In this document: piece after piece, positions 11,701 to 17,680 of the stretch
How positions within the stretch are numbered: position 1 is the first letter of the stretch
Layout of the letters: every line of letters begins with the position of its first letter
Origin: Bacteroidetes bacterium ADurb.Bin217
Lineage (GTDB): Bacteria > Bacteroidota > Bacteroidia > Bacteroidales > UBA1715
Direction of reading: 5' to 3'
Length of the DNA: 39,283 bases
Assembly (NCBI GenBank): GCA_002069975.1
Contig: MWCJ01000025.1
Location: forward strand, 1 to 39,283
The notes under the pieces: generated by a model
The model's database searches: none
What the model was told of the DNA's origin: nothing
What the model saw: the letters and a program-made list of their open reading frames with translations, nothing else
Made by a program: the position numbers and the translations under genes

Positions 11701-13045
11701 TATTATTTATATCGTATTCGTTAGGTTTTAACAATACTGCTTGTTCTATTTTTTCGTATTCGCGACCTTGTTCTAATTTGCCAAACAATAGTGACGAAAT
11801 ATTGTTAATATTACGAATTCCCGAAATGTTTTTTAATTCTTTATAGAGTTTGCCATTCGAAGGTAGTGCATATTTTTTACCATCGGGTCCGAGTACATAT
11901 TCATCGCCCAAATCGGTAACAGCCAATATATTTCGAGCATCTTCTTTACCTACCGATGTTTGTGTTACCCATATTTCTACTTTTCTAATTTGGATACCAC
12001 TCGAAATTTCGGGAATAGTAGCAAACGATTTTTCGTAATTGTTTCTGAAATAATGACCTAAAAAAAAGTGTTTGTTTTTATCATAATTATCGGCTCTAAT
12101 ACTAAAATCTTCTACTTGAGCTCCGCCTTGAACTTTAATCGTAGAAAATTCTCCTTGTTGCCGAGAAAATACGCTGTTTACATACAATTTTCCAAACTGT
12201 AATTCGGTATGAACACCAAATAAACTTTGGCTGCCTGTAATAAGAGCACTGGGAATAGGGAATGATACATCGCCTACGTGAATTTTCTTAATTATTTCAT
12301 CTTCATCGCCTTCGTATTCTAGTTTTACTTCTTTATCAAATTCAAATTGCGATTCGGTGTCGTATTTCACAGTCAAAGCTACTTTGTCGCCTACTTTACC
12401 TGTTACACTCATTTGAATTTTATTGTCAAAATCAAATTGAGTTCGTCGTTGTTGTTTTTTCGAAAATCGAGGGTTTTGATTGTTAGTATGTTTAAACCCA
12501 AAAGAAATTTCGGCAGCACCTTGTGGTTTAATATCCACAAAATTTTCGTCGAAAAAACTTTCATTTTTGGCACCCGGTACGTCTAAATTAGGTTTGTACG
12601 ACGAAGTTCCTCCGTTACGTGATTCGCCGGCACGAGTACGCCAATACTCATCGCGACGTTGAGCAGCCGAGAAATCAAAATATTCTTTTGAAGTCATAGA
12701 ATAGGGGGAGCCAATAGGCATATCACCCAACATTTTAACTATTTCATATTCACCCGATTCTTCGTTGAAGGTAACTTTATAGGTATATTCAGGAGATTCT
12801 TGTAACCGAACACCGGTAGCTTGTTGATTTTTGTCAACAAATGGATTGGGATTAGATTGTGGTAATGGGTATTTTAAATCTACTTGTTGCGGTATGGTAT
12901 CGGGTGGAGCCGCTTGAGTGTCTACAAGAGCATCGGCATGAAATACATATACAGAGGCAGAGGCAACCATAATGCCTACCAAAGCAAACAAAAAAATTAC
13001 ATATGCATTTCGTGTGTTCTTCAAACTTTCTCTTTTTAATATCAA
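5732..13045 (-). CDS. sprA: SprA/Sov, T9SS outer-membrane translocon
   Basis: About 2430 residues, the normal size for SprA of Flavobacteria and Sov of Porphyromonas (roughly 2400-2500). SprA is the giant beta-barrel through which type IX cargo crosses the outer membrane. An N-terminal hydrophobic signal (YVIFLFALVGIMVASASVYVF) is followed by SprA_N-like sequence (FDFDNKIQMSVTGKVGDKVALTVKYDTESQFEFD) and long strand-rich regions ending LNGGVNLRFSLM. ruvA-sprA adjacency is a recurring arrangement in the phylum. No ATG is available at the N-terminus: candidates are TTG 13045 and TTG 13024 (the latter giving MKNTRNAYVIFLF, my preference by memory of homologues); the first in-frame ATG falls inside the signal sequence. 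Proteins with T9SS sorting domains encoded elsewhere in this window are its predicted clients. Confidence 0.97.
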   Translation of the reverse strand: MILKRESLKNTRNAYVIFLFALVGIMVASASVYVFHADALVDTQAAPPDTIPQQVDLKYPLPQSNPNPFVDKNQQATGVRLQESPEYTYKVTFNEESGEYEIVKMLGDMPIGSPYSMTSKEYFDFSAAQRRDEYWRTRAGESRNGGTSSYKPNLDVPGAKNESFFDENFVDIKPQGAAEISFGFKHTNNQNPRFSKKQQRRTQFDFDNKIQMSVTGKVGDKVALTVKYDTESQFEFDKEVKLEYEGDEDEIIKKIHVGDVSFPIPSALITGSQSLFGVHTELQFGKLYVNSVFSRQQGEFSTIKVQGGAQVEDFSIRADNYDKNKHFFLGHYFRNNYEKSFATIPEISSGIQIRKVEIWVTQTSVGKEDARNILAVTDLGDEYVLGPDGKKYALPSNGKLYKELKNISGIRNINNISSLLFGKLEQGREYEKIEQAVLLKPNEYDINNKLGYISLRSAINPAKILAIAYEYEYQGQVYQVGEFTSDGVEHPDVLIVKMLKGSNMNPTYNNWDLMMKNVYALGGYKITNDDFTLNILYEDDRTGTPIPYIPDGNIKGKNLLSVMNLDTITNDNLPYADGIFDFVEGYTINSSRGLLYFPVLEPFGSHLQNKIGNATIAQKYVYTQLYDSTQSAARQVAEKNKFIIQGKYKSAVRSEIPLNSTQVEKNSVTVIAGGRTLVEGVDYTVDYMGGTVKIINEGLLQSGTDITIKAESNPLFSMKTKNLMGTRFDYRYNQNINFGATIMRLSEKPAVQKVGFDDYPISNTIWGVDANYSTKSILLTSLVDKYVPFVKTKEVSQINLSGEFAQLIPGQSKFISDAVELDNFESTEGRIYLREPTSWKIASTPQLQKQMFPEAYLVNDIATNFNKAHITWYNINTTFYQLRNSPVSKDVQEQNFSRAVYQSDLFPNRDLTSVEDIPMTILNIAYYPYERGQNNYDTKGKPGISAGLNSQGYLNNPQSRWSGIMQSLTTTDFEESNVEYIEFWLMDPFVDDTAAAHTGGDFYVNLGRISEDVLRDGRKSAENGMLPDPTRYDQTVWGRVPNYSIVETGFSNDVQRVIQDVGLDGLNDDAERNFFASYLQDVKEIVVEESVFERFYNDPSADNYSSYLDNRGVNSDVVWMYKYFSGYDGNTPEASTQGVSSYKPDIEDLNNDNTLQETEAYYQYHISLRPQDLVVGKNFIVDKIVETNKQNNKTTYTNWYQIKIPIQSEDKQRIGDISDFRDIQSMRMFLRGFNDSIVLRIAEFALVYSSWRRYSKPLYESGEYDLFNDSEFDISVVNIEENASRSPVNYVLPPGVDRVIDPNSQSIKALNETALSLKVVDLEDGNSKAVYKQFNKDLRQFGTIEMFVHAEELDDAAYNLEDGELCAFIRVGSDFTENYYEYEVPLTLTTPGKYNKDSEFDRLLVWPEENMISLELAVFKELKLERDKMIADGIISDLQTYHVYSIAHGKNRVSIKGKPNIGNVRTIMIGVRNKKKTAKNPLDDGRKKSGIVWFNELRLTDIDDQSGWAAIASARIALADFATLSVSGKTSKPGFGGIDQKVFERSQEDLYQYDVASNVALNKFFPEAWSISLPFYVDFSEIYIMPQYDPTNPDILLSQSLDNMTSKHQRDSLLRITRDFTQRFSYNFTNVRINKQSEKQLPWNISNFSTSFAFNRFYSYDIDYAKNYNHQYKAAFNYMYNLRPKNYTPFKSSSNAFIKDINFFLLPTTVSFKNEWDRTYKEQQRRNLSAYGNLPVTASKKFLWLRTYDLNYALSKNLKFTYSALNQSRINEPYGVIDKSNEDVWQEYRREVYRNMETYGENMSFSQKTTLSYQLPFNRIKPLDWITSNYKYSGSYDWQLGAEIRNQDNFGNTITNSNTQSLDNTFNFTRLYNKSKYLNDVNKRMKSKGTNQTKKKETVKYNQENITLQANTPYVINHKLKTEDVRVSMLDNKGQVVMGTTKVLSPNQTEFTPNKDVENAKVTVTGKRDIVETAFTKIMDQVVTVLMMTKTMSVNYTQSEGTYIPGYKYGTQNFGLYKPFGPTAAPGWPYVMGIIPTNIDSYLQTTEWLVDNPLISEKYKRTYSNQLRVQTSLEPIKSMRITLNADRSFSKNETRYLQGDAQQNKNNALIGGNFTMSYNTIATSFNSDKAYEQFKENRVIIANRLIEKNIGQEYEVDPISGYPVLYKETSQDVLIPAFLSAYSGQNPNDVYLNDYFVPMFSSFKDFVRTLNWRLSYNGLSKVAYVKDYFKSININHAYTSNYNLGAYETFTAETVFEDDFFVDRVDGALYLSPQYNVSNISISERFNPIIGVDAKLVNNMTAKFEVRSNRNVSLSFRNTEISETAGLEYVVGGGYVFKNFKVNINTANGKQSYENDLNIRMDLSIRKNQTIRRNIVEDITRKISGNNMYSLKTYADYMLNERFTIRLYLDYSMNKPLTNGYKTSSLNGGVNLRFSLM

Positions 13046-13063
13046 ATGGTGTTACGCATTATA

Positions 13064-13645
13064 TTACAGTCGTTTAAGTGCTATTTTAACAATATCTTCT
13101 ACACTTACCGATGGTTGTTCGGCAACAATAGATTGCACAATTTTTTCAACTGAATTTTTGGCAAAGCCCAACATAAGCAATGCAGATAACGCTTCTTGTG
13201 CTAAAGTATTGCCTTGCGAATCGAAAAATTGATTACCGTTTGCAATTGATGTTACTTTATCTTTTAAATCTACAATAATTCTTTGAGCTGTTTTTCCTCC
13301 AATACCTTTTACAGCTTGGAGTATTTGCACATTGCCTAAAGCTATTGCTGTAGCAACTTCGTTCGACGATAACTTCGATAATATTACCCGGGCAGTATTA
13401 GCTCCAACTCCCGATACCGAAAGTAACATTCGGAACATTGCTCGTTCGGTTTCGTCGAAAAAACCATATAATTCGTGAGCATCTTCGCGAATAATTTCGT
13501 GTACCAATAATGTTGCCTTTGAATTTTGTTTTAATTGTTCGCAGGTATATACGCTAATGTGTATGCAATATCCTATTCCGGCATTATCTATAATTGCATA
13601 TGTTGGGGTAAGTTTATGAACAGTTCCTCCAATATATTCTATCAT
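13064..13645 (-). CDS. ruvA: Holliday junction branch migration protein RuvA
   Basis: 193 residues, standard size. RuvA tetramers bind Holliday junctions and recruit the RuvB motor. The N-terminal OB-fold begins MIEYIGGTVHKLTPTYAIID; the two helix-hairpin-helix motifs are SGVGANTA (78-85) and KGIGGKTA (113-120); the C-terminal three-helix RuvB-binding domain is ALSALLMLGFAKNSVEKIV. It lies six bases downstream of pdxA and 18 bases upstream of the sprA TTG, so it is probably in one transcript with both. No defect is visible. Confidence 0.97.
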   Translation of the reverse strand: MIEYIGGTVHKLTPTYAIIDNAGIGYCIHISVYTCEQLKQNSKATLLVHEIIREDAHELYGFFDETERAMFRMLLSVSGVGANTARVILSKLSSNEVATAIALGNVQILQAVKGIGGKTAQRIIVDLKDKVTSIANGNQFFDSQGNTLAQEALSALLMLGFAKNSVEKIVQSIVAEQPSVSVEDIVKIALKRL

Positions 13646-13651
13646 ACTATA

Positions 13652-14677
13652 TTACTTTAATTGATTTGCTGTTAAATTCGAATATTCTGTACGTGCTTCA
13701 AAAATATCGCATGCAGTAAATATAGCTTGAATCATAGATAATTCCGAAGCTTGATTTTGTCCTACCAAATTGTATGCGGTGCCATGTCCCGGCGATACAC
13801 GAACTATGGGTAAGCCAAATGTAACATTCACCGCATTATCAAATGCCAATGCCTTGAACGGAGCCAACGCCTGATCGTGATACATACCAAGTATAACATC
13901 GAATTTAGCAAATTCGCCCGAACCAAAAAAACCATCGGCAGCATATGGACCTAAAGCCATAATGCCTTTGTTGCGAGCTTCTTGTATAGCGGGAATTATA
14001 ATTGACTGCTCTTCGTTGCCTAACAATCCATCGTCGCCGGCATGAGGATTTAATCCAAGCACTGCAATTCTCGGTTTTCTAATTCCGAAATCAGAAATCA
14101 TTGACGAATTAAGCAATTCTAATTTTTGTAAAATTTTATCTTTTGTGATAAACGATGCTATTTCGGAAACGGGTATATGACCAGCTACAACTCCCACCTT
14201 CATTACATCATTCATAAGTACCATAACATGTTGAGGTGCCTTGAATTGCGATGCAAAAAATTCGGTATGACCGGGGAATTCGAATCCCGCTTCGTTTATA
14301 TTTTTTTTGTTAATAGGAGCGGTAACTACTACATCTATAGCATTGTTTTCTAAATCGGTTACCGCAGCTTTTAGTGCCTGAAAAGCTGCTTTACCTGCAT
14401 CAATGGTAGACACACCCGGTTCTACTTTAACCTCAGCATCGCAACAATCTATAATGTTGGGACGTTTTGGATTTGCCTCTTGTGCAGATTTTATAAGGTT
14501 AAAACTGAAATTTTGCAACTCTATAGCTTTACGATGAAAAGCAGCTGCTTTGGGCGATCCGTATACAATTATGGTTTTTCCTTCGGTTACGCGCGGGTCG
14601 TTCAACGCTTTCATTATTACCTCGTAACCTATTCCATTAATATCGCCATGTGTTATTCCTACTCGTATATGTTTCAT
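13652..14677 (-). CDS. pdxA: 4-hydroxythreonine-4-phosphate dehydrogenase
   Basis: 341 residues. Cytoplasmic NAD-dependent enzyme of the DXP-dependent pyridoxal-phosphate pathway. The N-terminus MKHIRVGITHGDINGIGYEV is typical, and the three metal-binding histidines are visible in FPGHTEF (H137), NPHAGDDG (H212) and MYHDQALAPFK (H267), with the C-terminal SPGHGTAYNL motif at about 295-304. It is the first gene of the pdxA-ruvA-sprA-porin run. The putative -7 box at 14774-14781 gives a leader of roughly 90 nt that carries short repeats (see 14705-14739). Confidence 0.96.
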   Translation of the reverse strand: MKHIRVGITHGDINGIGYEVIMKALNDPRVTEGKTIIVYGSPKAAAFHRKAIELQNFSFNLIKSAQEANPKRPNIIDCCDAEVKVEPGVSTIDAGKAAFQALKAAVTDLENNAIDVVVTAPINKKNINEAGFEFPGHTEFFASQFKAPQHVMVLMNDVMKVGVVAGHIPVSEIASFITKDKILQKLELLNSSMISDFGIRKPRIAVLGLNPHAGDDGLLGNEEQSIIIPAIQEARNKGIMALGPYAADGFFGSGEFAKFDVILGMYHDQALAPFKALAFDNAVNVTFGLPIVRVSPGHGTAYNLVGQNQASELSMIQAIFTACDIFEARTEYSNLTANQLK

Positions 14678-14704
14678 TGTATGTATTGTATAAATTATGT
14701 ATTA

Positions 14705-14739
14705 AACATGCATGTTCAATACGATATGTGTGTTCAATA
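14705..14739. promoter_or_regulatory. palindrome and direct repeats in the pdxA leader
   Basis: A 12-bp perfect palindrome AACATGCATGTT (14705-14716) overlaps the first of two direct copies of TGTTCAATA (14713-14721 and 14731-14739, start-to-start 18 bp). They lie between the proposed promoter and the pdxA start, so could be an operator; function is inferred only from position. Confidence 0.35.
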
Positions 14740-14773
14740 TTAAAAAAAGATAATACTCTTTTTTTTGAACGAG

Positions 14774-14781
14774 CAAATATA
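14774..14781 (-). promoter_or_regulatory. putative -7 box for the pdxA-ruvA-sprA operon
   Basis: Minus-strand TATATTTG followed by C, a full TAnnTTTG match. It lies about 105 nt beyond the last attC-like element, i.e. outside the cassette-like island. No convincing -33 TTG. Confidence 0.5.
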
Positions 14782-14885
14782 AAATTTTTTGCTGATTTCT
14801 TCGATAGTTGAGAAGAATTTATGTGGGTTAAAATATTGGAGGGTAGATATTACCGTGAGCTCAGACTTTGTCATGTAAGCCAATA

Positions 14886-14957
14886 GATAACTATACAAGC
14901 GAGAAACTACGCCACAGTTACTCATTTTTCTGCTTTTTCACATGCTTGCTGTTAGTT
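14886..14957 (-). repeat. attC-like site after the methyltransferase gene
   Basis: Read on the minus strand: R'' AACTAAC (14957-14951), 2-nt spacer, L'' CAAGC (14948-14944), 43-nt centre, L' GCTTG (14900-14896), 4-nt spacer, R' G/TTATC (14891-14886). The arms pair TAAC..CAAGC with GCTTG..GTTA with unequal spacers, as in integron attC sites. R'' overlaps the methyltransferase TAA stop. It shares the 10-mer TACAAGCGAG (14894-14903) with the larger site at 16691-16824 (there 16761-16770). The arms are short, so confidence is lower than for the 16.7-kb site. Confidence 0.5.
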
Positions 14958-15794
14958 GCTGGAATTCTTTTTGCATTCTATATAAAGCATTGGTATTGTC
15001 AGTTTTAATTCACCTTTTTGTTTAGAGTAATCATTCAAATTCTTTTCAAATCTATCAAAGAAGATTGACTTTTCAGCTTGGTCAAACATATTCCTCCATG
15101 ATTCAATGAAACCAATTATTGTAAAAGAATGATTTAAAAATGCTGAACCATTTAAAAATCTCATTGTATAATTCGATTTTATGGTTTTAGTAATCGTAAA
15201 GCATGATTTTTCTAGTAATTCTTTAGTTGATTCTTCTGTTCCACGATGATTAATATGATTGTTGAGTTTTGAAATATACTTGTCAAATTGTAATTCAATT
15301 ATAGTATCGCGATAGATTTGATAGAATTCAGAAAACGTTCCCGTTAAATTAGTTGTCAAGCAAAAAGTGCCTGTCGGTTTAATAACTCTTTTACATTCTT
15401 TCAATACGGTTAGTGGATTCTCAAAATTATTTATCCCAAGGTTTGATGTTATCAAATCGAAATAGTTATCAGGTAGCGAGATATTTGAAGCATCACCTTC
15501 AATTAAAGTAATATTTTCAGACTTAATTGTCTCAATCTTTGATGCTGCCCGATTAAATGCCGCTTTCCATTGGTCAATTCCATAAGCCTTACATTTATTG
15601 CCTAATCGTTGAGAAATGTCAATCAATGGAAATCCAGTTCCAAAACCAATATCTAAATAGTTTTCATATTCACCAATTGGAAAGTTATCTAAAAGTAAAA
15701 GTCCAAATGGTGATGACCAAAGTGGTAATTCATCATATTGGCTTGTAACATTATCGAGTTGCCAATCCAAATTTCTTACTAAATAGTTATCCAT
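14952..15794 (-). CDS. class I SAM-dependent methyltransferase
   Basis: 280 residues. SAM-binding motif I is LDIGFGTGFPLID (about 47-59; DIGFGTG 48-54). An acidic motif II region (KAYGIDQWKAAF), GDASNISLPDNYFDLITSNLGINNF and a CKRVIKPTGTFCLTTNLTG segment follow, as in the Methyltransf_11/25 group. The substrate is unknown. Start ATG 15794 is firm because an in-frame TAA lies five codons upstream. Base composition is more AT-rich than the neighbouring housekeeping genes. There is no room for a promoter: only 22 nt separate it from the R''-like sequence that overlaps the previous stop. Its own stop overlaps the R'' box of the site at 14886-14957. It is read as the third gene of a cassette-like array. 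Confidence 0.88.
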   Translation of the reverse strand: MDNYLVRNLDWQLDNVTSQYDELPLWSSPFGLLLLDNFPIGEYENYLDIGFGTGFPLIDISQRLGNKCKAYGIDQWKAAFNRAASKIETIKSENITLIEGDASNISLPDNYFDLITSNLGINNFENPLTVLKECKRVIKPTGTFCLTTNLTGTFSEFYQIYRDTIIELQFDKYISKLNNHINHRGTEESTKELLEKSCFTITKTIKSNYTMRFLNGSAFLNHSFTIIGFIESWRNMFDQAEKSIFFDRFEKNLNDYSKQKGELKLTIPMLYIECKKNSSN

Positions 15795-15816
15795 GCAAGT
15801 TGTCTTTTATTCTGGT

Positions 15817-15826
15817 GTTACCACTA
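15817..15826 (-). repeat. R''-like end of cassette B (truncated attC)
   Basis: TAGTGGTAAC on the minus strand, the exact reverse complement of GTTACCACTA at 16696-16687 that starts the same cassette. It overlaps the TAG stop of the 279-aa gene. The remaining attC arms expected downstream are missing; the methyltransferase ATG follows after 22 nt. Confidence 0.6.
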
Positions 15827-16663
15827 GTTATTCTTTATTATTTTTAGTGTTTCTGTATGATTTATCTCAGAATTTTTTATTTTCAATATGTAAATACCAT
15901 TTTTATTTGAACTAATGTCTATTTGATTCTTTATCTCTAAAAATTTCCCTTTCATTATACAACTTCCATTCAGATTATATATTTCATATTCTAAACCGTT
16001 ATTATTTTGAAGTTCAATTGTAAATATTCCATTTGTCGGATTGGGATAAACCTTTGATATTAAAACATACTCTTCATAATCAGTATTAATTTCTTGTTTC
16101 TTTATCTCACTTTGTATTTTCGTAGATTTTTTAAAATTTATTATAGTATCTGGTGTATAATCGTTTATAATAGATGAAAATAATTTATGAAGTGTTTGCA
16201 TTTCTGCTCGTAATCGAATAATTGTTGTGTCCGGACTTTTATATCTTACTATGTTTTTATATTTTCCAGATATTATTTCATTATCAACATCAATAATTTG
16301 TGACCAACATGTATTAAGTCCAGTTATAAGATTATCATTTATTTTTACAGAATAAATCCAAAATGACGTATCATTAAGTTGTTGACTAAAATAGTAGATA
16401 CCTTTATACAAACTAACCTTTCCCATAAAAAGTGTATCATTATTGTCTTTGTCAATTATGATATTAATATTTTTAGTAGATATTATTTTTAAATCTATTG
16501 TGTCATTACTAGTTTTTAATTTTATTTCTGTTCCTAATATGTCAGCTAAATTTTTATTCTTTTTCGGAAATGATGAATTAAATGTACTAATTGGAATAAT
16601 TTCATCACAAGATGAAAAAACGATTAACATTGATAATAAAAATATTCCTATTATTTTTTTCAT
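15824..16663 (-). CDS. putative lipoprotein with T9SS type A C-terminal sorting domain
   Basis: 279 residues. The N-terminus MKKIIGIFLLSMLIVFSSCDE has the shape of a lipoprotein signal (SSC lipobox, Cys 19). The middle (about 25-185) is an unrecognised domain with several strand-like segments. The last 75 residues are a canonical Por secretion/T9SS type A sorting domain: VYPNPTNGIFTIELQNN, YEIYNLNGSCIMKG, ISSNKNGIYILKI, TLKIIKNN. Such domains direct export through SprA. It is AT-rich and Lys/Asn/Ile-rich and starts only about 30 nt after an attC-like R' box, with no promoter of its own visible. It is the second gene of the cassette-like array. Function of the mature domain is unknown. Confidence 0.82.
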   Translation of the reverse strand: MKKIIGIFLLSMLIVFSSCDEIIPISTFNSSFPKKNKNLADILGTEIKLKTSNDTIDLKIISTKNINIIIDKDNNDTLFMGKVSLYKGIYYFSQQLNDTSFWIYSVKINDNLITGLNTCWSQIIDVDNEIISGKYKNIVRYKSPDTTIIRLRAEMQTLHKLFSSIINDYTPDTIINFKKSTKIQSEIKKQEINTDYEEYVLISKVYPNPTNGIFTIELQNNNGLEYEIYNLNGSCIMKGKFLEIKNQIDISSNKNGIYILKIKNSEINHTETLKIIKNN

Positions 16664-16686
16664 ACTTTCATTTTTTTACACATAAT

Positions 16687-16831
16687 TAGTGGTAACGTTT
16701 CTATGCTATGTATTTGTTGCCGATTTCGTGTTCCGTATTTTGTCAATTTACTTTTTACTTTACAAGCGAGCCACACACTTTCACCTACAACCCTCACCCA
16801 CATTGGGCATAGGTAGTGTTAGGTACTAGGG
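16687..16831 (-). repeat. attC-like recombination site between cassettes A and B
   Basis: Minus strand: R'' ACCTAAC (16824-16818, fits RYYYAAC), 5-nt spacer, L'' CTATGC (16812-16807), about 100-nt centre, L' GCATAG (16706-16701), 4-nt spacer, R' G/TTACC (16696-16691). The core is 134 nt, within the known attC size range, with unequal spacers that would leave extrahelical bases. The flanks extend the pairing logic: GTTAGGTACTAGGG on the plus strand at 16818-16831 matches in inverted form the cassette A start at 17511, and GTTACCACTA (16696-16687) matches in inverted form the end of cassette B at 15817. All array genes point the way attC orientation predicts. Confidence 0.66.
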
Positions 16832-16832
16832 C

Positions 16833-17315
16833 TTATTTATCAATCAAATATATTTCACGTTTATAAGTGTACTTAAGTTTCAATTCTTTAAATGTATCTA
16901 TTATATCTTTATTATTATTCCAAAATCTTGTTTTTTTATATTTATTATTATCATATTGTTCTCTTGATAAATGAATCGGAAGTGAATTTTCATTTTTTTG
17001 TTTAATTATTAAAAAATATGAATTTGAAAAAAAATCATTACCTGATGCAGATGCTCCACATATTAAGATTTCTTTAATATTATTATAGTTAATATATATA
17101 TCGAGATTACTAATATATAGATTTTCGTTGTCAAATATTACATATCCAATAATCTTATGTTTGTCAATTAGAATTTTTATAAATTGAAGAGAAATTAAAA
17201 TATAAGTAAATGTTATTAAAAATGTTATTATTACTTCTATTTTTAATAATCTCAATGAGATATCAAGCATCAAAGTAGTTGTCAAAATTAATATTAACAC
17301 AAAAAGCAAACTCAA
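16833..17315 (-). CDS. hypothetical membrane protein, 160 aa
   Basis: Not recognised. Two hydrophobic stretches (SLLFVLILILTTTLML and IEVIITFLITFTYILISLQFIKI, about residues 2-17 and 26-48) are followed by a soluble C-terminal half (YVIFDNENLYISNLDIYINYNNIKEILICG, FLIIKQKNENSLPIHLSREQY) whose alternating strands suggest a small PH-like or YcxB-like domain, by shape only. The start is uncertain: TTG 17315 is used here, the only ATG in the N-terminal region is inside the first hydrophobic segment, and the open frame upstream to the preceding stop encodes plausible KTFAIIESKYNTKFKRK sequence. Extremely AT-rich. It is the sole gene of cassette A and ends one base before the flank of the attC-like site. 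Confidence 0.65.
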   Translation of the reverse strand: MSLLFVLILILTTTLMLDISLRLLKIEVIITFLITFTYILISLQFIKILIDKHKIIGYVIFDNENLYISNLDIYINYNNIKEILICGASASGNDFFSNSYFLIIKQKNENSLPIHLSREQYDNNKYKKTRFWNNNKDIIDTFKELKLKYTYKREIYLIDK

Positions 17316-17450
17316 TTTTCTCTTAAATTTTGTATTGTATTTGGATTCAATAATTGCAAAAGTTTTAATTATTGTGATTTAATCTTTTTTCGTTTCTTGT
17401 CAAATTATTTTAGGACGAACATTCTGTTTTTTTTCATCTTTCTCTTATTT

Positions 17451-17479
17451 AAATAGGTTAATTTTTAGTTAACCTATTT
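17451..17479. other. 11-bp perfect hairpin in cassette A leader
   Basis: AAATAGGTTAA (17451-17461) pairs perfectly with TTAACCTATTT (17469-17479) around a 7-nt loop. No T-run follows on either strand, so it is not a standard intrinsic terminator; it could be a regulatory or protein-binding palindrome. Confidence 0.7.
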
Positions 17480-17498
17480 CAGGAATTTTCTTTTACCG

Positions 17499-17511
17499 CC
17501 TTGTACCTAAC
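17499..17511 (-). repeat. proposed left boundary (R' box) of cassette A
   Basis: Minus strand GTTAGGTACAAGG starts with G/TTAGGT, a full GTTRRRY match. It is complementary at 12 of 13 positions to CCTAGTACCTAAC at the far end of the same cassette (16830-16818). No paired attC arms are seen on the pepA side, so this may be an attI-like or secondary insertion site. Confidence 0.55.
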
Positions 17512-17680
17512 TTTTATATATATCAATTTTTATCATACATAATAAAATATGCAACACACATGGTTACATATTTTTATTATCTCACCAAATATAACTAAAA
17601 ATACCTATACTGTAAGCGGGGCAATACATATTTATCAAAAAAAATGTCACTGTATAGTTTTACAAAACAAGTAGCAAAAC

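Larger units (their letters stand above)
17316..17680. other. intergenic leader of cassette A and pepA 3' flank
   Basis: 365 bases without a convincing gene. 17512-17680 is plain AT-rich sequence after the pepA stop. 17503-17511 is the proposed cassette boundary. 17451-17479 is a strong hairpin. The part nearest the 160-aa gene stays open in its frame without an ATG. Confidence 0.6.

Noticed and set aside
14740..14925. 61-aa minus-strand ORF
   Set aside because: It starts inside the attC-like site and runs through the pdxA promoter region; no recognisable protein features.
14952..15794. Restriction-modification DNA methyltransferase
   Set aside because: It has a generic small-molecule type SAM motif I and no DPPY/NPPY or PCQ motif; no restriction gene nearby.
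17316..17680. Integron integrase or attI at the pepA side
   Set aside because: No integrase reading frame in any frame and no recognisable attI structure; only the R'-like boundary is supported.
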